Shown: positions 7,492 to 17,348 of the stretch, in pieces
How positions within the stretch are numbered: the stretch's first letter is position 1
Layout: each line of letters opens with the position of its first letter
From: Riemerella anatipestifer_F
GTDB lineage: Bacteria > Bacteroidota > Bacteroidia > Flavobacteriales > Weeksellaceae
Strand: one strand, 5' to 3'
DNA: 64,000 nt
Assembly: GCF_037861325.1 (NCBI RefSeq)
Contig: NZ_JAFELW010000003.1
The notes under the pieces: generated by a model
What the model saw: the letters and a program-made list of their open reading frames with translations, nothing else
What the model was told of the DNA's origin: nothing
Databases searched by the model: none
Made by a program: the position numbers and the translations under genes

Positions 7492-9472
7492 GAACGAATT
7501 TGATAAGAAAAGAAATAAAACTTTAGTGTGGGGGTATCTTTTTGGAGGTGCTGCCTTCTTTTTGTTTATCACTTTTATTATTCGTATTTTCTTATTGCAA
7601 AATACTAATGTTCAGGAGATAGAAGAGGATTATATCAACAAAAATTATAGGGAGGCAACGCTAAAAGCAGCAAGAGGAAATTTGTATGCATCAGATGGTT
7701 CTATACTTGCTACTACAGTTATGAGGTATGATGTTTATATAGATTTTAAGACTATAAAAGATACTCTTTATAGCAAAAATATAGGAGCGCTTACCGATTC
7801 TTTAAGCAAAATGTTTGGGAAACCTAAACATTACTTTAGGGAAACTTTTGATGCTCAAAGGAAGAAAGGCAATCAGTATTATTCTCTTAAAAGAGATTTA
7901 GATTTTGATGAGTACGACCGTATAAGAAAGTTCCCTATCTTTAATAAAGGTAAAAATAAGGGCGGTTTTATCATTGATAGAAAATACAAGCGAGAATTAG
8001 CTACCGCAAAAATAGGTTCTGGAACTATAGGTATGGATAACGAAGCCTATAAATCTGGACTAGAAGGAGCGTTTAGTGAATATCTATCGGGTAAAGATGG
8101 TTCAAGGCTGGAGCAAAGGGTTAATTCAACCCAGTGGAAGCCTATTGACCATTGGAAGGCTAAAGAGCCTATTGATGGGCAAGATGTCTATACTACTCTT
8201 GATTTAAGGATACAAGATATTGCTCATTCTGCACTAGAGAAGCAGCTAATAAGCTTTAATGCAGACCATGGGACGGTTATCGTTATGGAAACCCAAACGG
8301 GAAAGGTAAGAGCAATGGTAAATCTCAGAAAAAAAGAAAGTGGAGTTTATGTAGATTCATACAATTACGCTATAAAAAACGCTACCGAACCAGGTTCTAC
8401 TTTTAAGGTAGTTTCTCTTTTTGCAGCGATGGACGACGGTTTTATAGATGAAAATACAACCGTAAATGTAGGTGGCGGAGTATGGACTTACGCTAAGCAA
8501 AGAATTTCCGACGGACACGGTGGAGGAACTTATGAGATTAGTGATGTTTTGGCAAAATCAAGCAATGTGGGTACGGCAAAACTCATTACTAAATATTATG
8601 CGGATAAACCAGAAGTATTCCTTAATCATCTTAGAAGATGGAAGATGTTTGATAAGATGGATATAGAACTTCCGGGGATTACAAAACCAAAGATAGTTAC
8701 TCCAGAAGATAAGAGATGGAATAAGGCTACTCTAGCGTCTTTGTCTTACGGTTATTCGTCCAACTTTACATTGTTGCAGTTAGCTACATTTTATAATGGT
8801 ATTGCTAATAATGGTAAAATGGTAAAGCCTCTTTTCATAGACAAAATAATGAAAGACGGTAAGATTACATACGAAGCCAAACCAGAGGTAATGGTAAATA
8901 AAATGGCATCAGATAAAGCCATAAAAATGATGACAGATGCTCTTACTAAAGCGGTAGAGAAAGGTACAGCAAAAAGTATCTTTACACCTAACCTTAAAAT
9001 GGCAGGAAAAACAGGAACAGCAAGGTTTGAATACTGGAAAGCTGGACCAATGAAATATCAGGCATCTTTTGCAGGGTTTTATCCTTCAGATAATCCAAAA
9101 TATACTTGTATTGTTATGGTTAATCAGCCTGATACTTCTATTGGGTTTTACGGAGGTACGGTGGCGGCTCCGGTGTTTAAGGAAATAGCAGGAAAAACTT
9201 TCTTAAAAACACCACTAAATGTGGAAAAAGAAATGCTCCAAGATAAAAAAGTGAACTTAAATAAGATGACCACTCCTAAAGTAAAGATAGTAATAAACCG
9301 TCAGCAGATGCCAGCGTTAGTAGGTATGGCGGGTAGAGAGGTTATCCCTCAGTTGGAGAATTTGGGTTATCGTGTAGATTATAAAGGTGTAGGTAAAGTT
9401 TTGGAGCAGTTTCCTAAAGAGGGAACTATCATAAAAAAAGACCAAAAAATTTATCTTACACTACAAAAATAA
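7481..9472 (+). CDS. ftsI: Septal peptidoglycan transpeptidase FtsI (PBP3) with PASTA domain
   Basis: This class B penicillin-binding protein cross-links septal peptidoglycan. It is 663 residues with a transmembrane anchor at about 18-39 and a pedestal domain to about 230. The transpeptidase active-site motifs are STFK (306-309, nucleophile Ser306), SSN (360-362) and KTG (510-512). A single C-terminal PASTA domain spans about 610-662 (MPALVGM...VLEQFPKEGTIIKKDQ). The start overlaps ftsL by 11 bases. It works with the SEDS polymerase FtsW encoded downstream. Confidence 0.97.
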   Translation: MQTKNEFDKKRNKTLVWGYLFGGAAFFLFITFIIRIFLLQNTNVQEIEEDYINKNYREATLKAARGNLYASDGSILATTVMRYDVYIDFKTIKDTLYSKNIGALTDSLSKMFGKPKHYFRETFDAQRKKGNQYYSLKRDLDFDEYDRIRKFPIFNKGKNKGGFIIDRKYKRELATAKIGSGTIGMDNEAYKSGLEGAFSEYLSGKDGSRLEQRVNSTQWKPIDHWKAKEPIDGQDVYTTLDLRIQDIAHSALEKQLISFNADHGTVIVMETQTGKVRAMVNLRKKESGVYVDSYNYAIKNATEPGSTFKVVSLFAAMDDGFIDENTTVNVGGGVWTYAKQRISDGHGGGTYEISDVLAKSSNVGTAKLITKYYADKPEVFLNHLRRWKMFDKMDIELPGITKPKIVTPEDKRWNKATLASLSYGYSSNFTLLQLATFYNGIANNGKMVKPLFIDKIMKDGKITYEAKPEVMVNKMASDKAIKMMTDALTKAVEKGTAKSIFTPNLKMAGKTGTARFEYWKAGPMKYQASFAGFYPSDNPKYTCIVMVNQPDTSIGFYGGTVAAPVFKEIAGKTFLKTPLNVEKEMLQDKKVNLNKMTTPKVKIVINRQQMPALVGMAGREVIPQLENLGYRVDYKGVGKVLEQFPKEGTIIKKDQKIYLTLQK

Positions 9473-9487
9473 AAATTGAAGATAAAA

Positions 9488-10948
9488 ATGTTACTCAGAG
9501 AGTTATTACATAATATACCAGTTTTAGAAACCATCGGTGCATTAGACATTGAGGTAAGCTCTATTATTTTTGATAGTAGAAAGGCGGAAGCAAAAAGCCT
9601 CTATGTAGCTATCAAAGGGAGTGTTTCAGATGGACACCAGTTCATTAGTTCTGCAATAGAGAAAGGAGCTAAAGTTATTGTATTGGAAGATTTACCTGAA
9701 ATTTTAGATGAAACCATCACTTATATTAAAGTGAAAAATTCGTCTAAAGTATTGGGGCGATTAGCTTCTAACCTCTATGGTAATCCTTCTGAAAAGCTTA
9801 ATCTTGTAGGTGTTACAGGGACTAATGGTAAAACATCTGTATCTACCTTGCTTTTCGATGTTTTTAAGAATTTAGGTTATCCGTCTGCACTTATTTCTAC
9901 GGTGGAGTATAGAATTGGCGATGAGGTTTTCCCATCTACACACACTACACCAGATGTGGTTAAACTTAATGAACTATTGGCAAAAGCCGTGGCACAGGGT
10001 TGTGAGTATGCCTTTATGGAAGTTTCTTCTCACGGTATTCATCAAAATAGAACGGAAGGTTTGCATTTTAAAGTGGCAGGTTTTACCAATATTACTCATG
10101 ACCATTTAGACTATCATAAAACTTTTTTGGAATACCTTAATACCAAAAAATTATTTTTTGATAACTTGCCAGATTCTGCGGTGGCAATTACTAATTTAGA
10201 TGATAAAAACGGATTGGTAATGCTCCAAAACACCAAGGCTAAAAAGAAAACCTATGCGTTAAAAACTTTAAGCGATTATCATGGGCGATTGTTAGAGGTG
10301 GATTTTAACGGAATGTTGCTCAATTTTAATGGTAAAGAAGTTTGGACGAGCCTAACAGGGAAGTTTAATGTTTATAATTTGCTTTTAGTGTTTGGTATAG
10401 CGAGAGAGCTAGGGTTTGATGAGGTGGAAATACTTACTGCAATTTCTCAGCTGAAAAGAGTTAATGGTAGGTTTGAAACGATAAAGTCAGAAGGCGGAAT
10501 CTTTTTTGTGGTGGATTATGCACACACGCCAGATGCTTTAGAGAATATTCTAGACTCTATCAACGAAATACGAACTAAAAACGAAAGACTAATTAGTGTG
10601 TTTGGTTGTGGTGGCGATAGAGACCATAGCAAACGCCCTGAAATGGGTAAAATAGCTACACAAAAATCTACTCTAGCAATTATTACATCAGACAACCCTA
10701 GAACAGAAGCCCCTAACACCATTATCCAAGAAATAGAGGCGGGCGTAGAGCCACAATGTTTTAGCAAATATACGGTAGTTCCAGACAGAAGGGAAGCTAT
10801 TAAAATGGCTATAAAATTTGCAGAGCCAAAAGATATTATACTTGTGGCGGGGAAAGGTCACGAAACTTATCAGGAAGTTAATGGGGTAAAACATCACTTT
10901 GATGATAAAGAGGTAATATTAGAATTGTGTAAAATGATGAGTAAATAG
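9488..10948 (+). CDS. murE: UDP-MurNAc-L-Ala-D-Glu: meso-diaminopimelate ligase MurE
   Basis: MurE adds the third residue of the peptidoglycan stem peptide. I chose the ATG at 9488 (486 residues); the in-frame TTG at 9476 is less likely. The ATP loop GTNGKT is at about 111-116. The motif DNPR at about 402-405 is the hallmark of meso-DAP-specific MurE rather than lysine-specific enzymes. This agrees with lysA (DAP decarboxylase) further along the window. It lies 15 bases after ftsI. Confidence 0.97.
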   Translation: MLLRELLHNIPVLETIGALDIEVSSIIFDSRKAEAKSLYVAIKGSVSDGHQFISSAIEKGAKVIVLEDLPEILDETITYIKVKNSSKVLGRLASNLYGNPSEKLNLVGVTGTNGKTSVSTLLFDVFKNLGYPSALISTVEYRIGDEVFPSTHTTPDVVKLNELLAKAVAQGCEYAFMEVSSHGIHQNRTEGLHFKVAGFTNITHDHLDYHKTFLEYLNTKKLFFDNLPDSAVAITNLDDKNGLVMLQNTKAKKKTYALKTLSDYHGRLLEVDFNGMLLNFNGKEVWTSLTGKFNVYNLLLVFGIARELGFDEVEILTAISQLKRVNGRFETIKSEGGIFFVVDYAHTPDALENILDSINEIRTKNERLISVFGCGGDRDHSKRPEMGKIATQKSTLAIITSDNPRTEAPNTIIQEIEAGVEPQCFSKYTVVPDRREAIKMAIKFAEPKDIILVAGKGHETYQEVNGVKHHFDDKEVILELCKMMSK

Positions 10949-10981
10949 AAAAACAATAATTTAAAAATAAGAAATACAAAT

Positions 10982-12223
10982 ATGTTATACTACTTATACG
11001 AATATCTTACGGCTAACGGCATACATATACCAGGTCTTAACCTGTTGAAGTACATTTCTTTTAGGGCTGCTATGGCGGTTCTCTTGTCACTTATTATTGC
11101 TTTGGTTTATGGTAAAAAAATCATCAATTTTCTTCGTAGAAAACAGATGGGAGAGTTGGTAAGAGATTTAGGATTAGATGGGCAAAAACAGAAGGAAGGC
11201 ACTCCTACTATGGGAGGTCTTATCATCATTATAGCCACTTTAATACCTGTATTATTGTTTACTAAGATTACGAATATTTACATTATTCTACTCATTGTAT
11301 CTGTGCTTTGGATGGGAGCAATAGGCTTTATAGATGATTACCTTAAGAAAATAAAGAAGAATAAAGATGGTTTAAGCGGCAAATTTAAAGTCATTGGTCA
11401 AGTTGGTTTAGGGCTAATTGTTGGTGTTACAATGTTTTTTAATTCTGATGTTACCGTTAAAAGAAAATATGCAGATGCAAAAGAGATTAATCGTAACAAT
11501 GTAGAGAAGAACTTTATGAAGGAAGAGAAAAAAGTGATTTCTACCGTACCAATGATTAAAAATAACGAGTTTGATTATAGTGGTATTCTCTTTTGGATGG
11601 ATGAGCAAGAGGCGGAAGAATGGGCTTGGGTGGTTTTCATTCCGATGGCGATATTTATTGTTACGGCTGTTTCCAATGGGGCTAATATTACCGATGGTAT
11701 AGATGGTCTAGCAGCAGGTACGAGTGCCGTTATCTTACTCACATTGGCTTTCTTTGCGTATGTTTCGGGGAACATCATCTTTGCGGATTATCTCAATATT
11801 ATGTTCCTGCCTAATATGGGAGAAACTACCATTTTTGCGGTAGCTATGGTGGGGGCGGTTATTGGTTTCTTTTGGTATAATACCTATCCTGCCCAAGTGT
11901 TTATGGGAGATACAGGGAGTTTAATGTTAGGCGGAGTTATTGCGGTTTTATCCATTATTCTAAGAAAAGAATTATTGATACCTGTGCTATGTGGAATCTT
12001 TTTAATTGAAAACTTATCGGTAATGCTTCAGGTAGCAGTGTTCAAATACAGAAAGAAAAAGTATGGATTAGAATATGCTCAAAATAACCGATTGTTTAAA
12101 ATGTCTCCTCTTCATCATCATTATCAGAAGAGCGGTTACCACGAAAGTAAGATTGTTAATAGAATGATAATCATAGGGGTAGTTTTAGCAATTGTATGTT
12201 TAATTACACTTAAAATCAGATAA
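10982..12223 (+). CDS. mraY: Phospho-N-acetylmuramoyl-pentapeptide transferase MraY
   Basis: This integral membrane enzyme makes lipid I from UDP-MurNAc-pentapeptide and undecaprenyl phosphate. Conserved segments TPTMGG, GFIDDYLK, NITDGIDGLAAG and MGDTGSL mark the active site, and HHHYQKSG is near the C-terminus. At 413 residues it is longer than the ~360-residue E. coli enzyme. The extra length is mainly a hydrophilic insert at about 150-205, between two transmembrane helices, rich in Lys, Glu and Asn. Confidence 0.97.
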   Translation: MLYYLYEYLTANGIHIPGLNLLKYISFRAAMAVLLSLIIALVYGKKIINFLRRKQMGELVRDLGLDGQKQKEGTPTMGGLIIIIATLIPVLLFTKITNIYIILLIVSVLWMGAIGFIDDYLKKIKKNKDGLSGKFKVIGQVGLGLIVGVTMFFNSDVTVKRKYADAKEINRNNVEKNFMKEEKKVISTVPMIKNNEFDYSGILFWMDEQEAEEWAWVVFIPMAIFIVTAVSNGANITDGIDGLAAGTSAVILLTLAFFAYVSGNIIFADYLNIMFLPNMGETTIFAVAMVGAVIGFFWYNTYPAQVFMGDTGSLMLGGVIAVLSIILRKELLIPVLCGIFLIENLSVMLQVAVFKYRKKKYGLEYAQNNRLFKMSPLHHHYQKSGYHESKIVNRMIIIGVVLAIVCLITLKIR

Positions 12224-12250
12224 GTATTTTCAATAAAAATATTAAGGAAT

Positions 12251-13576
12251 ATGAAAATAGTAGTTTTAGGAGCTGGAGAAAGTGGTTTTGGAGCAGCCTA
12301 CCTTGCTAAAAAGAAAGGTATGGAGGTTTTTGTATCCGATAGAGGAAGTATAAAAGAAGAGTATAAAAAACAACTGATAGAGAATAATATAGAATTTGAA
12401 GAAGGTCAGCACGATGAAGAACGAATTTTAAATGCCGATTGGGTGGTCAAAAGTCCAGGTATTCCTAAAAAGGCAGATATTGTATTTAAAATCAATCAGA
12501 AAGGGATAAGACTGTCTTCCGAAATAGAATTTGCATCGGAATTTACTAATGCTAAAATTGTGGCAATTACGGGCAGTAATGGTAAAACTACTACTACTTC
12601 TCTCATCTATCATATCCTTAAAGATAATGGAATGAATGTAGGTTTGGGAGGCAATATAGGTAAGAGTTTTGCTAAACAAGTAGCCGATGAATCTTTTGAT
12701 TATTATGTTTTGGAAATCAGTAGTTTTCAACTGGATGATATTCAGAATTTTAGGCCATACATTTCATTGCTTCTCAATTTGAGTCAAGACCATTTAGACC
12801 AATACAATTATAATTATGAGGAGTACGCTTTAGCTAAATTCCGAATTACTGAAAATCAAGAATACGACAATTTCTTCATCTATAATAAAGATGATGAAAT
12901 GAGTCAAAAAATTCTTCAGGAGTTAGATTTAAAGGTTAAAAAAGTGCCATTCTCCATAAAAGAAACTCTAGTAGAGGGCGGATATATGGACGATGAAAGC
13001 ATTGTGGTAAAACTTAAAGATGAGTTTACTATGAAAATTAGAGACTTAGCTCTTATCGGAAATCATAATGTGGCTAACAGTTTAGCTGCGTCTATAGCGG
13101 GTAAAATACTTAACATTAGCAATGAAAGTATTAGAAATTCATTGATGACTTTCCAGGCTGTAGACCATAGGTTACAGGAAATAGCTAATCTTAATGGAGT
13201 TAAATTTATCAATGATAGTAAAGCGACTAATGTAAACGCTACTTACTATGCTTTAGAAAGTATGACACAGCCTACTGTTTGGATTGTAGGAGGAGTGGAT
13301 AAAGGCAATGATTACACCGAAATAGAAGAACTGGTTAAGAAAAAAGTAAAAGCAATTGTTTGTTTAGGTATAGATAACCAAAAGATTATAGATTTCTTTA
13401 GAGATAAAAAAGAGTTTATTTATAATACTTCTAGTATGGAAGAAGCTATTAAAATTTCAAAATCCATAGCAGAAGCGGGAGATGCTGTACTCCTTTCGCC
13501 GTGCTGTGCAAGTTTTGATTTGTTTGAAAACTACGAAGATAGAGGCGAAAAGTTTAAAGCTGAGGTTCTAAAATAA
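12251..13576 (+). CDS. murD: UDP-N-acetylmuramoylalanine-D-glutamate ligase MurD
   Basis: MurD adds D-glutamate to UDP-MurNAc-L-Ala in the cytoplasm. It is 441 residues with an N-terminal Rossmann-like LGAGESGFG (6-14), the ATP loop GSNGKTTT at 108-115, the Mur central-domain segment SQDHLDQY and the C-terminal DSKATN / GGVDKGNDY motifs. It ends 6 bases before ftsW. Confidence 0.97.
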   Translation: MKIVVLGAGESGFGAAYLAKKKGMEVFVSDRGSIKEEYKKQLIENNIEFEEGQHDEERILNADWVVKSPGIPKKADIVFKINQKGIRLSSEIEFASEFTNAKIVAITGSNGKTTTTSLIYHILKDNGMNVGLGGNIGKSFAKQVADESFDYYVLEISSFQLDDIQNFRPYISLLLNLSQDHLDQYNYNYEEYALAKFRITENQEYDNFFIYNKDDEMSQKILQELDLKVKKVPFSIKETLVEGGYMDDESIVVKLKDEFTMKIRDLALIGNHNVANSLAASIAGKILNISNESIRNSLMTFQAVDHRLQEIANLNGVKFINDSKATNVNATYYALESMTQPTVWIVGGVDKGNDYTEIEELVKKKVKAIVCLGIDNQKIIDFFRDKKEFIYNTSSMEEAIKISKSIAEAGDAVLLSPCCASFDLFENYEDRGEKFKAEVLK

Positions 13577-13582
13577 TAAACA

Positions 13583-14824
13583 ATGGAGCATACAGAAGTA
13601 AATAAAAAAATAGAATATCTAAAAGGAGACAGAGTGCTGTGGATTACAGTAATTCTTATTTCTGTATTCTCTATACTTCCTGTTTATTCGGCGAGTTCTA
13701 ATTTAGAATACATTGTAAATACAGGGACAACCACTAGCCACCTTATCAAGCATGTGATGTTTATTGCTTTGGGATTGTTTTTGATGAGAGTCATCGGAGC
13801 TATAAAATATGAATTTATAGGGAAGTTGAGCTCCATACTTCTTGTACTTTCTGTGATTCTTTTAGGAGTTACCATTTTTACAGGGCAAACCATAGATGGG
13901 GCGAGTGCTTCTAGATGGCTTAAAATACCAGGTACGGCAATTTCATTTCAGCCGTCGGCGTTGGCAGCTTTGATGTTAGTTATCTATCTATGCCGTTATT
14001 TAACCAAAAATATTCAAAGACAAAGGCTTCCCATAGAAAACATTATGTATGTTTTTGGACCAATACTATTGGTATTTATTTTAGTAGCCAAAGATAACGG
14101 CTCCACAGCACTTATGATTTTAGCTACTTCTCTAATTGTCCTTGTAATAGGGCAATTCCCTTGGAAGTATATTGCAGGGTTTGTCTCTTTGTCGGGCTTA
14201 GCGTCTATTATTTTTATTTTGGTAGCATTGAACACTAATTTAATGCCTAACAACCGTGTTCATACTTGGATAAGTAGGGTAGAATCTTTCTCCTCTTCAA
14301 AAGATGCACAATTAGATAGTGCTGAAAGAGATGCAGTAAAGGCTAAAAATTACCAAGTGATGCACGCTAAGGCGGCGATAGTACACGGAGGTATTACAGG
14401 TAAAGGACCAGGCAAAAGTGCTCTTAAACAGAGGCTGCCACAGTCGGCATCAGATTTTATTTTTGCCATTATTGTAGAAGAGTATGGGGTGATAGGTGCA
14501 GTTGGCTTATTGGGTATGTATTTTATTATCATTATAAGAATACTGATTATAGCGAGTAGAACGAGGGCTTTCTTTGGTTCTTTATTGGTGCTCTCTTTAG
14601 GAATTATGATTTTCATTCAGCTCAGTGCTAATATTATGGTGGCACTTAATCTTATTCCTGTAACGGGACAGCCTTTACCGTTGATAAGCTACGGAGGTAC
14701 TTCTATGTTAGTAACTTACGCTCAATTAGGTTTAATACTCAATATTAGCTCTAGGATACAAATTTATGATGAAGAAGGCATTGGTAAAAAACAAAACATC
14801 GAGGAAATAAATGATATTGCCTAA
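13583..14824 (+). CDS. ftsW: SEDS peptidoglycan polymerase FtsW
   Basis: FtsW polymerises lipid II into septal glycan strands in complex with FtsI. This 413-residue, multi-pass membrane protein has the SEDS signature regions. The extracellular loop contains GITGKGPGKSALKQRLP followed by SDFIFAIIVEEYG, and near the C-terminus is TGQPLPLISYGGTSM. Position between murD and murG is standard for FtsW rather than RodA. Confidence 0.96.
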   Translation: MEHTEVNKKIEYLKGDRVLWITVILISVFSILPVYSASSNLEYIVNTGTTTSHLIKHVMFIALGLFLMRVIGAIKYEFIGKLSSILLVLSVILLGVTIFTGQTIDGASASRWLKIPGTAISFQPSALAALMLVIYLCRYLTKNIQRQRLPIENIMYVFGPILLVFILVAKDNGSTALMILATSLIVLVIGQFPWKYIAGFVSLSGLASIIFILVALNTNLMPNNRVHTWISRVESFSSSKDAQLDSAERDAVKAKNYQVMHAKAAIVHGGITGKGPGKSALKQRLPQSASDFIFAIIVEEYGVIGAVGLLGMYFIIIIRILIIASRTRAFFGSLLVLSLGIMIFIQLSANIMVALNLIPVTGQPLPLISYGGTSMLVTYAQLGLILNISSRIQIYDEEGIGKKQNIEEINDIA

Positions 14825-14850
14825 AAGCTAATTTAATATTAAAGAATAAA

Positions 14851-15978
14851 ATGTCAGAAAATATACATTATATCAATCAAGATTTTGCACCTCGAGTTTT
14901 AATGAGTGGAGGTGGTACGGGAGGACATATTTTTCCTGCGATAGCCATTGCTCAAGAGATACAAAGGCGCTTTCCGAAAGCGGAATTTTTGTTCATTGGG
15001 GCAGAGAATAAGATGGAGATGGAGAAAGTGCCTCAAGCTGGGTTTAGAATAGAAGGACTTAACATTTCAGGATTTAATAGGAGCAGTCTTTTAGCGAATT
15101 TTAAACTGCCTTTCAAAATTGTTTCTAGTGTTAGGAAAGCCAATCGCATAATAAAAGATTTTAAACCTCATGTGGCAATAGGTACAGGCGGATTTGCCAG
15201 TGGTCCAGCTTTATATATGGCTTCTCGTTTGGATGTGCCTAATTTTGTTCAGGAGCAAAACTCTCTACCTGGTAAAACTAATCTTTTCTTAGGAAAGAAA
15301 GCTAAGGCTGTTTTTACGGCGTATCCTGATATGGCTCATTTTTTTCCAAAAACCAAGACGATTTTTTTGGGAAATCCTATTAGACAATCTTTAATGGAGG
15401 GGCTTACAGATACTGCTACGGCTAAGGAAAAGTTAGGATTAGACCCTAATAAATTGAGTATTCTTTCCGTAGGAGGTTCGTTGGGGTCTAGAACACTTAA
15501 TAATGGTTGGTTAGAAAATTTGGATAGGATTAAAAAGGAAGGTTGGCAACTGATTTGGCAAACAGGAAAAACAGAATATCAAACGATTAAAGATAAGGTT
15601 AATTTAGAAGAAGATACAATCCAACTAAAGGAATTTATCACAGATATGGCATTAGCTTATTCTGCGGCAGATGTGATTGTGTCTAGAGCAGGTGCGATTG
15701 CTATTTCGGAGTTGGCGGTAGTTAAGAAGCCTATTTTATTGGTGCCTCTTCCCTTCGCAGCAGAGGATCATCAGACCAAAAATGCAATGGTTTTAGTTGA
15801 GAAAAATGCAGCAAGAATGGTAAAAGATGTGGAGATGAAAGAGCGTTTTTGGAATATGCTTTCAGAAATTTGTGGTAACGAAAATTTACGAAAGGAAATG
15901 GGGCAAAACCTATCTTATTTCGCAAAACCAAAGGCTACAGAGGAAATTGTAGATGAAATAATTAAAGTTTTTAAATAG
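14851..15978 (+). CDS. murG: UDP-GlcNAc: undecaprenyl-PP-MurNAc-pentapeptide GlcNAc transferase MurG
   Basis: This membrane-associated GT28 glycosyltransferase converts lipid I to lipid II. The N-terminal glycine-rich loop GGGTGGHIFPA is at 20-30, a second G-loop GTGGFASGP lies near 111, and the C-terminal donor site has the VSRAGAIAISEL and PFAAEDHQTKNA motifs. At 375 residues it is of normal length. It ends 2 bases before murC. Confidence 0.97.
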   Translation: MSENIHYINQDFAPRVLMSGGGTGGHIFPAIAIAQEIQRRFPKAEFLFIGAENKMEMEKVPQAGFRIEGLNISGFNRSSLLANFKLPFKIVSSVRKANRIIKDFKPHVAIGTGGFASGPALYMASRLDVPNFVQEQNSLPGKTNLFLGKKAKAVFTAYPDMAHFFPKTKTIFLGNPIRQSLMEGLTDTATAKEKLGLDPNKLSILSVGGSLGSRTLNNGWLENLDRIKKEGWQLIWQTGKTEYQTIKDKVNLEEDTIQLKEFITDMALAYSAADVIVSRAGAIAISELAVVKKPILLVPLPFAAEDHQTKNAMVLVEKNAARMVKDVEMKERFWNMLSEICGNENLRKEMGQNLSYFAKPKATEEIVDEIIKVFK

Positions 15979-15980
15979 AA

Positions 15981-17339
15981 ATGCAAAATATTAGTACATA
16001 TCAAAATTTTTATTTCATAGGCATTGGAGGGATAGGTATGTCTGCTTTGGCGAGATACTTCCATTCCATTGGGAAAACGGTTTTAGGCTATGATAAAACT
16101 TCTACTAAACTAACTTCAGCACTTGCTTCGGAAGGTATAAAAATTAGTTTTGAAGATAGTATTGATGAGCAAATAAAAGCCTTTAAACCCGAAGATACTT
16201 TAGTAATTTATACGCCAGCAATTAAACAATTAGGTATTTTAGATTTTTTTCAAGAAAAAGGTTTTACGGTACTTAAACGAGCGAAGGTTCTAGGGCTTAT
16301 TACTAGCGAAACCGAGTGCATCGCTGTTGCTGGAACTCACGGTAAAACTACTACTTCTAGCTTGGTAGCCCATCTTTGTAAGGAAGATAATTTACCATTT
16401 TCTGGTTTTTTAGGAGGTATTGCCGAAAACTTTGGGTCTAATTTTATATTTAATGGGAAAGATTATTCCGTAGTGGAAGCCGACGAGTACGATAGAAGTT
16501 TTCTTAATTTAGCTCCAGATTGGGCAATTATAACTTCTACAGATGCAGACCATTTGGACATTTATGGGGACAAATCTACCATAGAAAAAGGCTTTAGAGA
16601 TTTTGCCCATTTGGTATCGGAAGAGCGTCAGCTTTTTGTACGAAAAGGTATAAACTTGGATAGAAACGCAACCACCTACGCCGTGAACGAAAAGGCAGAC
16701 TATTATTCAGACGAGTTGAGGTTGGAGGGAGATTCTATATCGTTTAATTTCTATACTCCAGACGGAGAAACTCAACGCTTTAGCTGGGAAATACCAGGCA
16801 TTCATAATGTGGAAAATGCCACGGCAGCATTGGCGGTTTTGCACAAAATGGGTGTTTCTTTAGAAGATTTAAAAGAGGCTTTGGCTAAATTTAAAGGTAT
16901 TAAAAGGAGATATACCAAGCATATTTTCCCTAACGGAAAGATTTATATAGACGATTATGCTCATCATCCTACGGAGCTTAATGCGGTGATTGGTTCTATC
17001 CGAACATTCTATCCCGATAAGAAACTTTTGGTAGTATTCCAGCCGCACTTGTTCAGTAGAACGCGAGATTTTGCAGATGATTTTGCTAAAAGTTTATCGC
17101 AAGGAGATGAGTTGATGCTTTTAGATATTTATCCCGCGCGAGAATTGCAGAAGGATTTTGAGGGCATCAGTTCAGACTGGTTGCTAGAGAAAGTAACATT
17201 GGCGGACAAGGAGGTTTCTAGTTTGTCGGATGCTTTTGGTAAAATTAAAAATAAAAACTTTGACATTTTACTTACGGTAGGTGCAGGAGATATAGACACG
17301 CTTTATGATGGTATTGTAAGCTGGTTAAAAGAAGCATAG
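15981..17339 (+). CDS. murC: UDP-N-acetylmuramate-L-alanine ligase MurC
   Basis: MurC adds the first stem-peptide residue. It is 452 residues with the N-terminal GIGGIGMSALA (14-24), ATP loop GTHGKTTT at 118-125, EADEYDRSFL in the middle domain and DDYAHHPTE in the C-terminal domain. All are diagnostic for MurC over Mpl. It is cotranscribed with murG and ftsQ. Confidence 0.97.
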   Translation: MQNISTYQNFYFIGIGGIGMSALARYFHSIGKTVLGYDKTSTKLTSALASEGIKISFEDSIDEQIKAFKPEDTLVIYTPAIKQLGILDFFQEKGFTVLKRAKVLGLITSETECIAVAGTHGKTTTSSLVAHLCKEDNLPFSGFLGGIAENFGSNFIFNGKDYSVVEADEYDRSFLNLAPDWAIITSTDADHLDIYGDKSTIEKGFRDFAHLVSEERQLFVRKGINLDRNATTYAVNEKADYYSDELRLEGDSISFNFYTPDGETQRFSWEIPGIHNVENATAALAVLHKMGVSLEDLKEALAKFKGIKRRYTKHIFPNGKIYIDDYAHHPTELNAVIGSIRTFYPDKKLLVVFQPHLFSRTRDFADDFAKSLSQGDELMLLDIYPARELQKDFEGISSDWLLEKVTLADKEVSSLSDAFGKIKNKNFDILLTVGAGDIDTLYDGIVSWLKEA

Positions 17340-17348
17340 AACTTTAAA

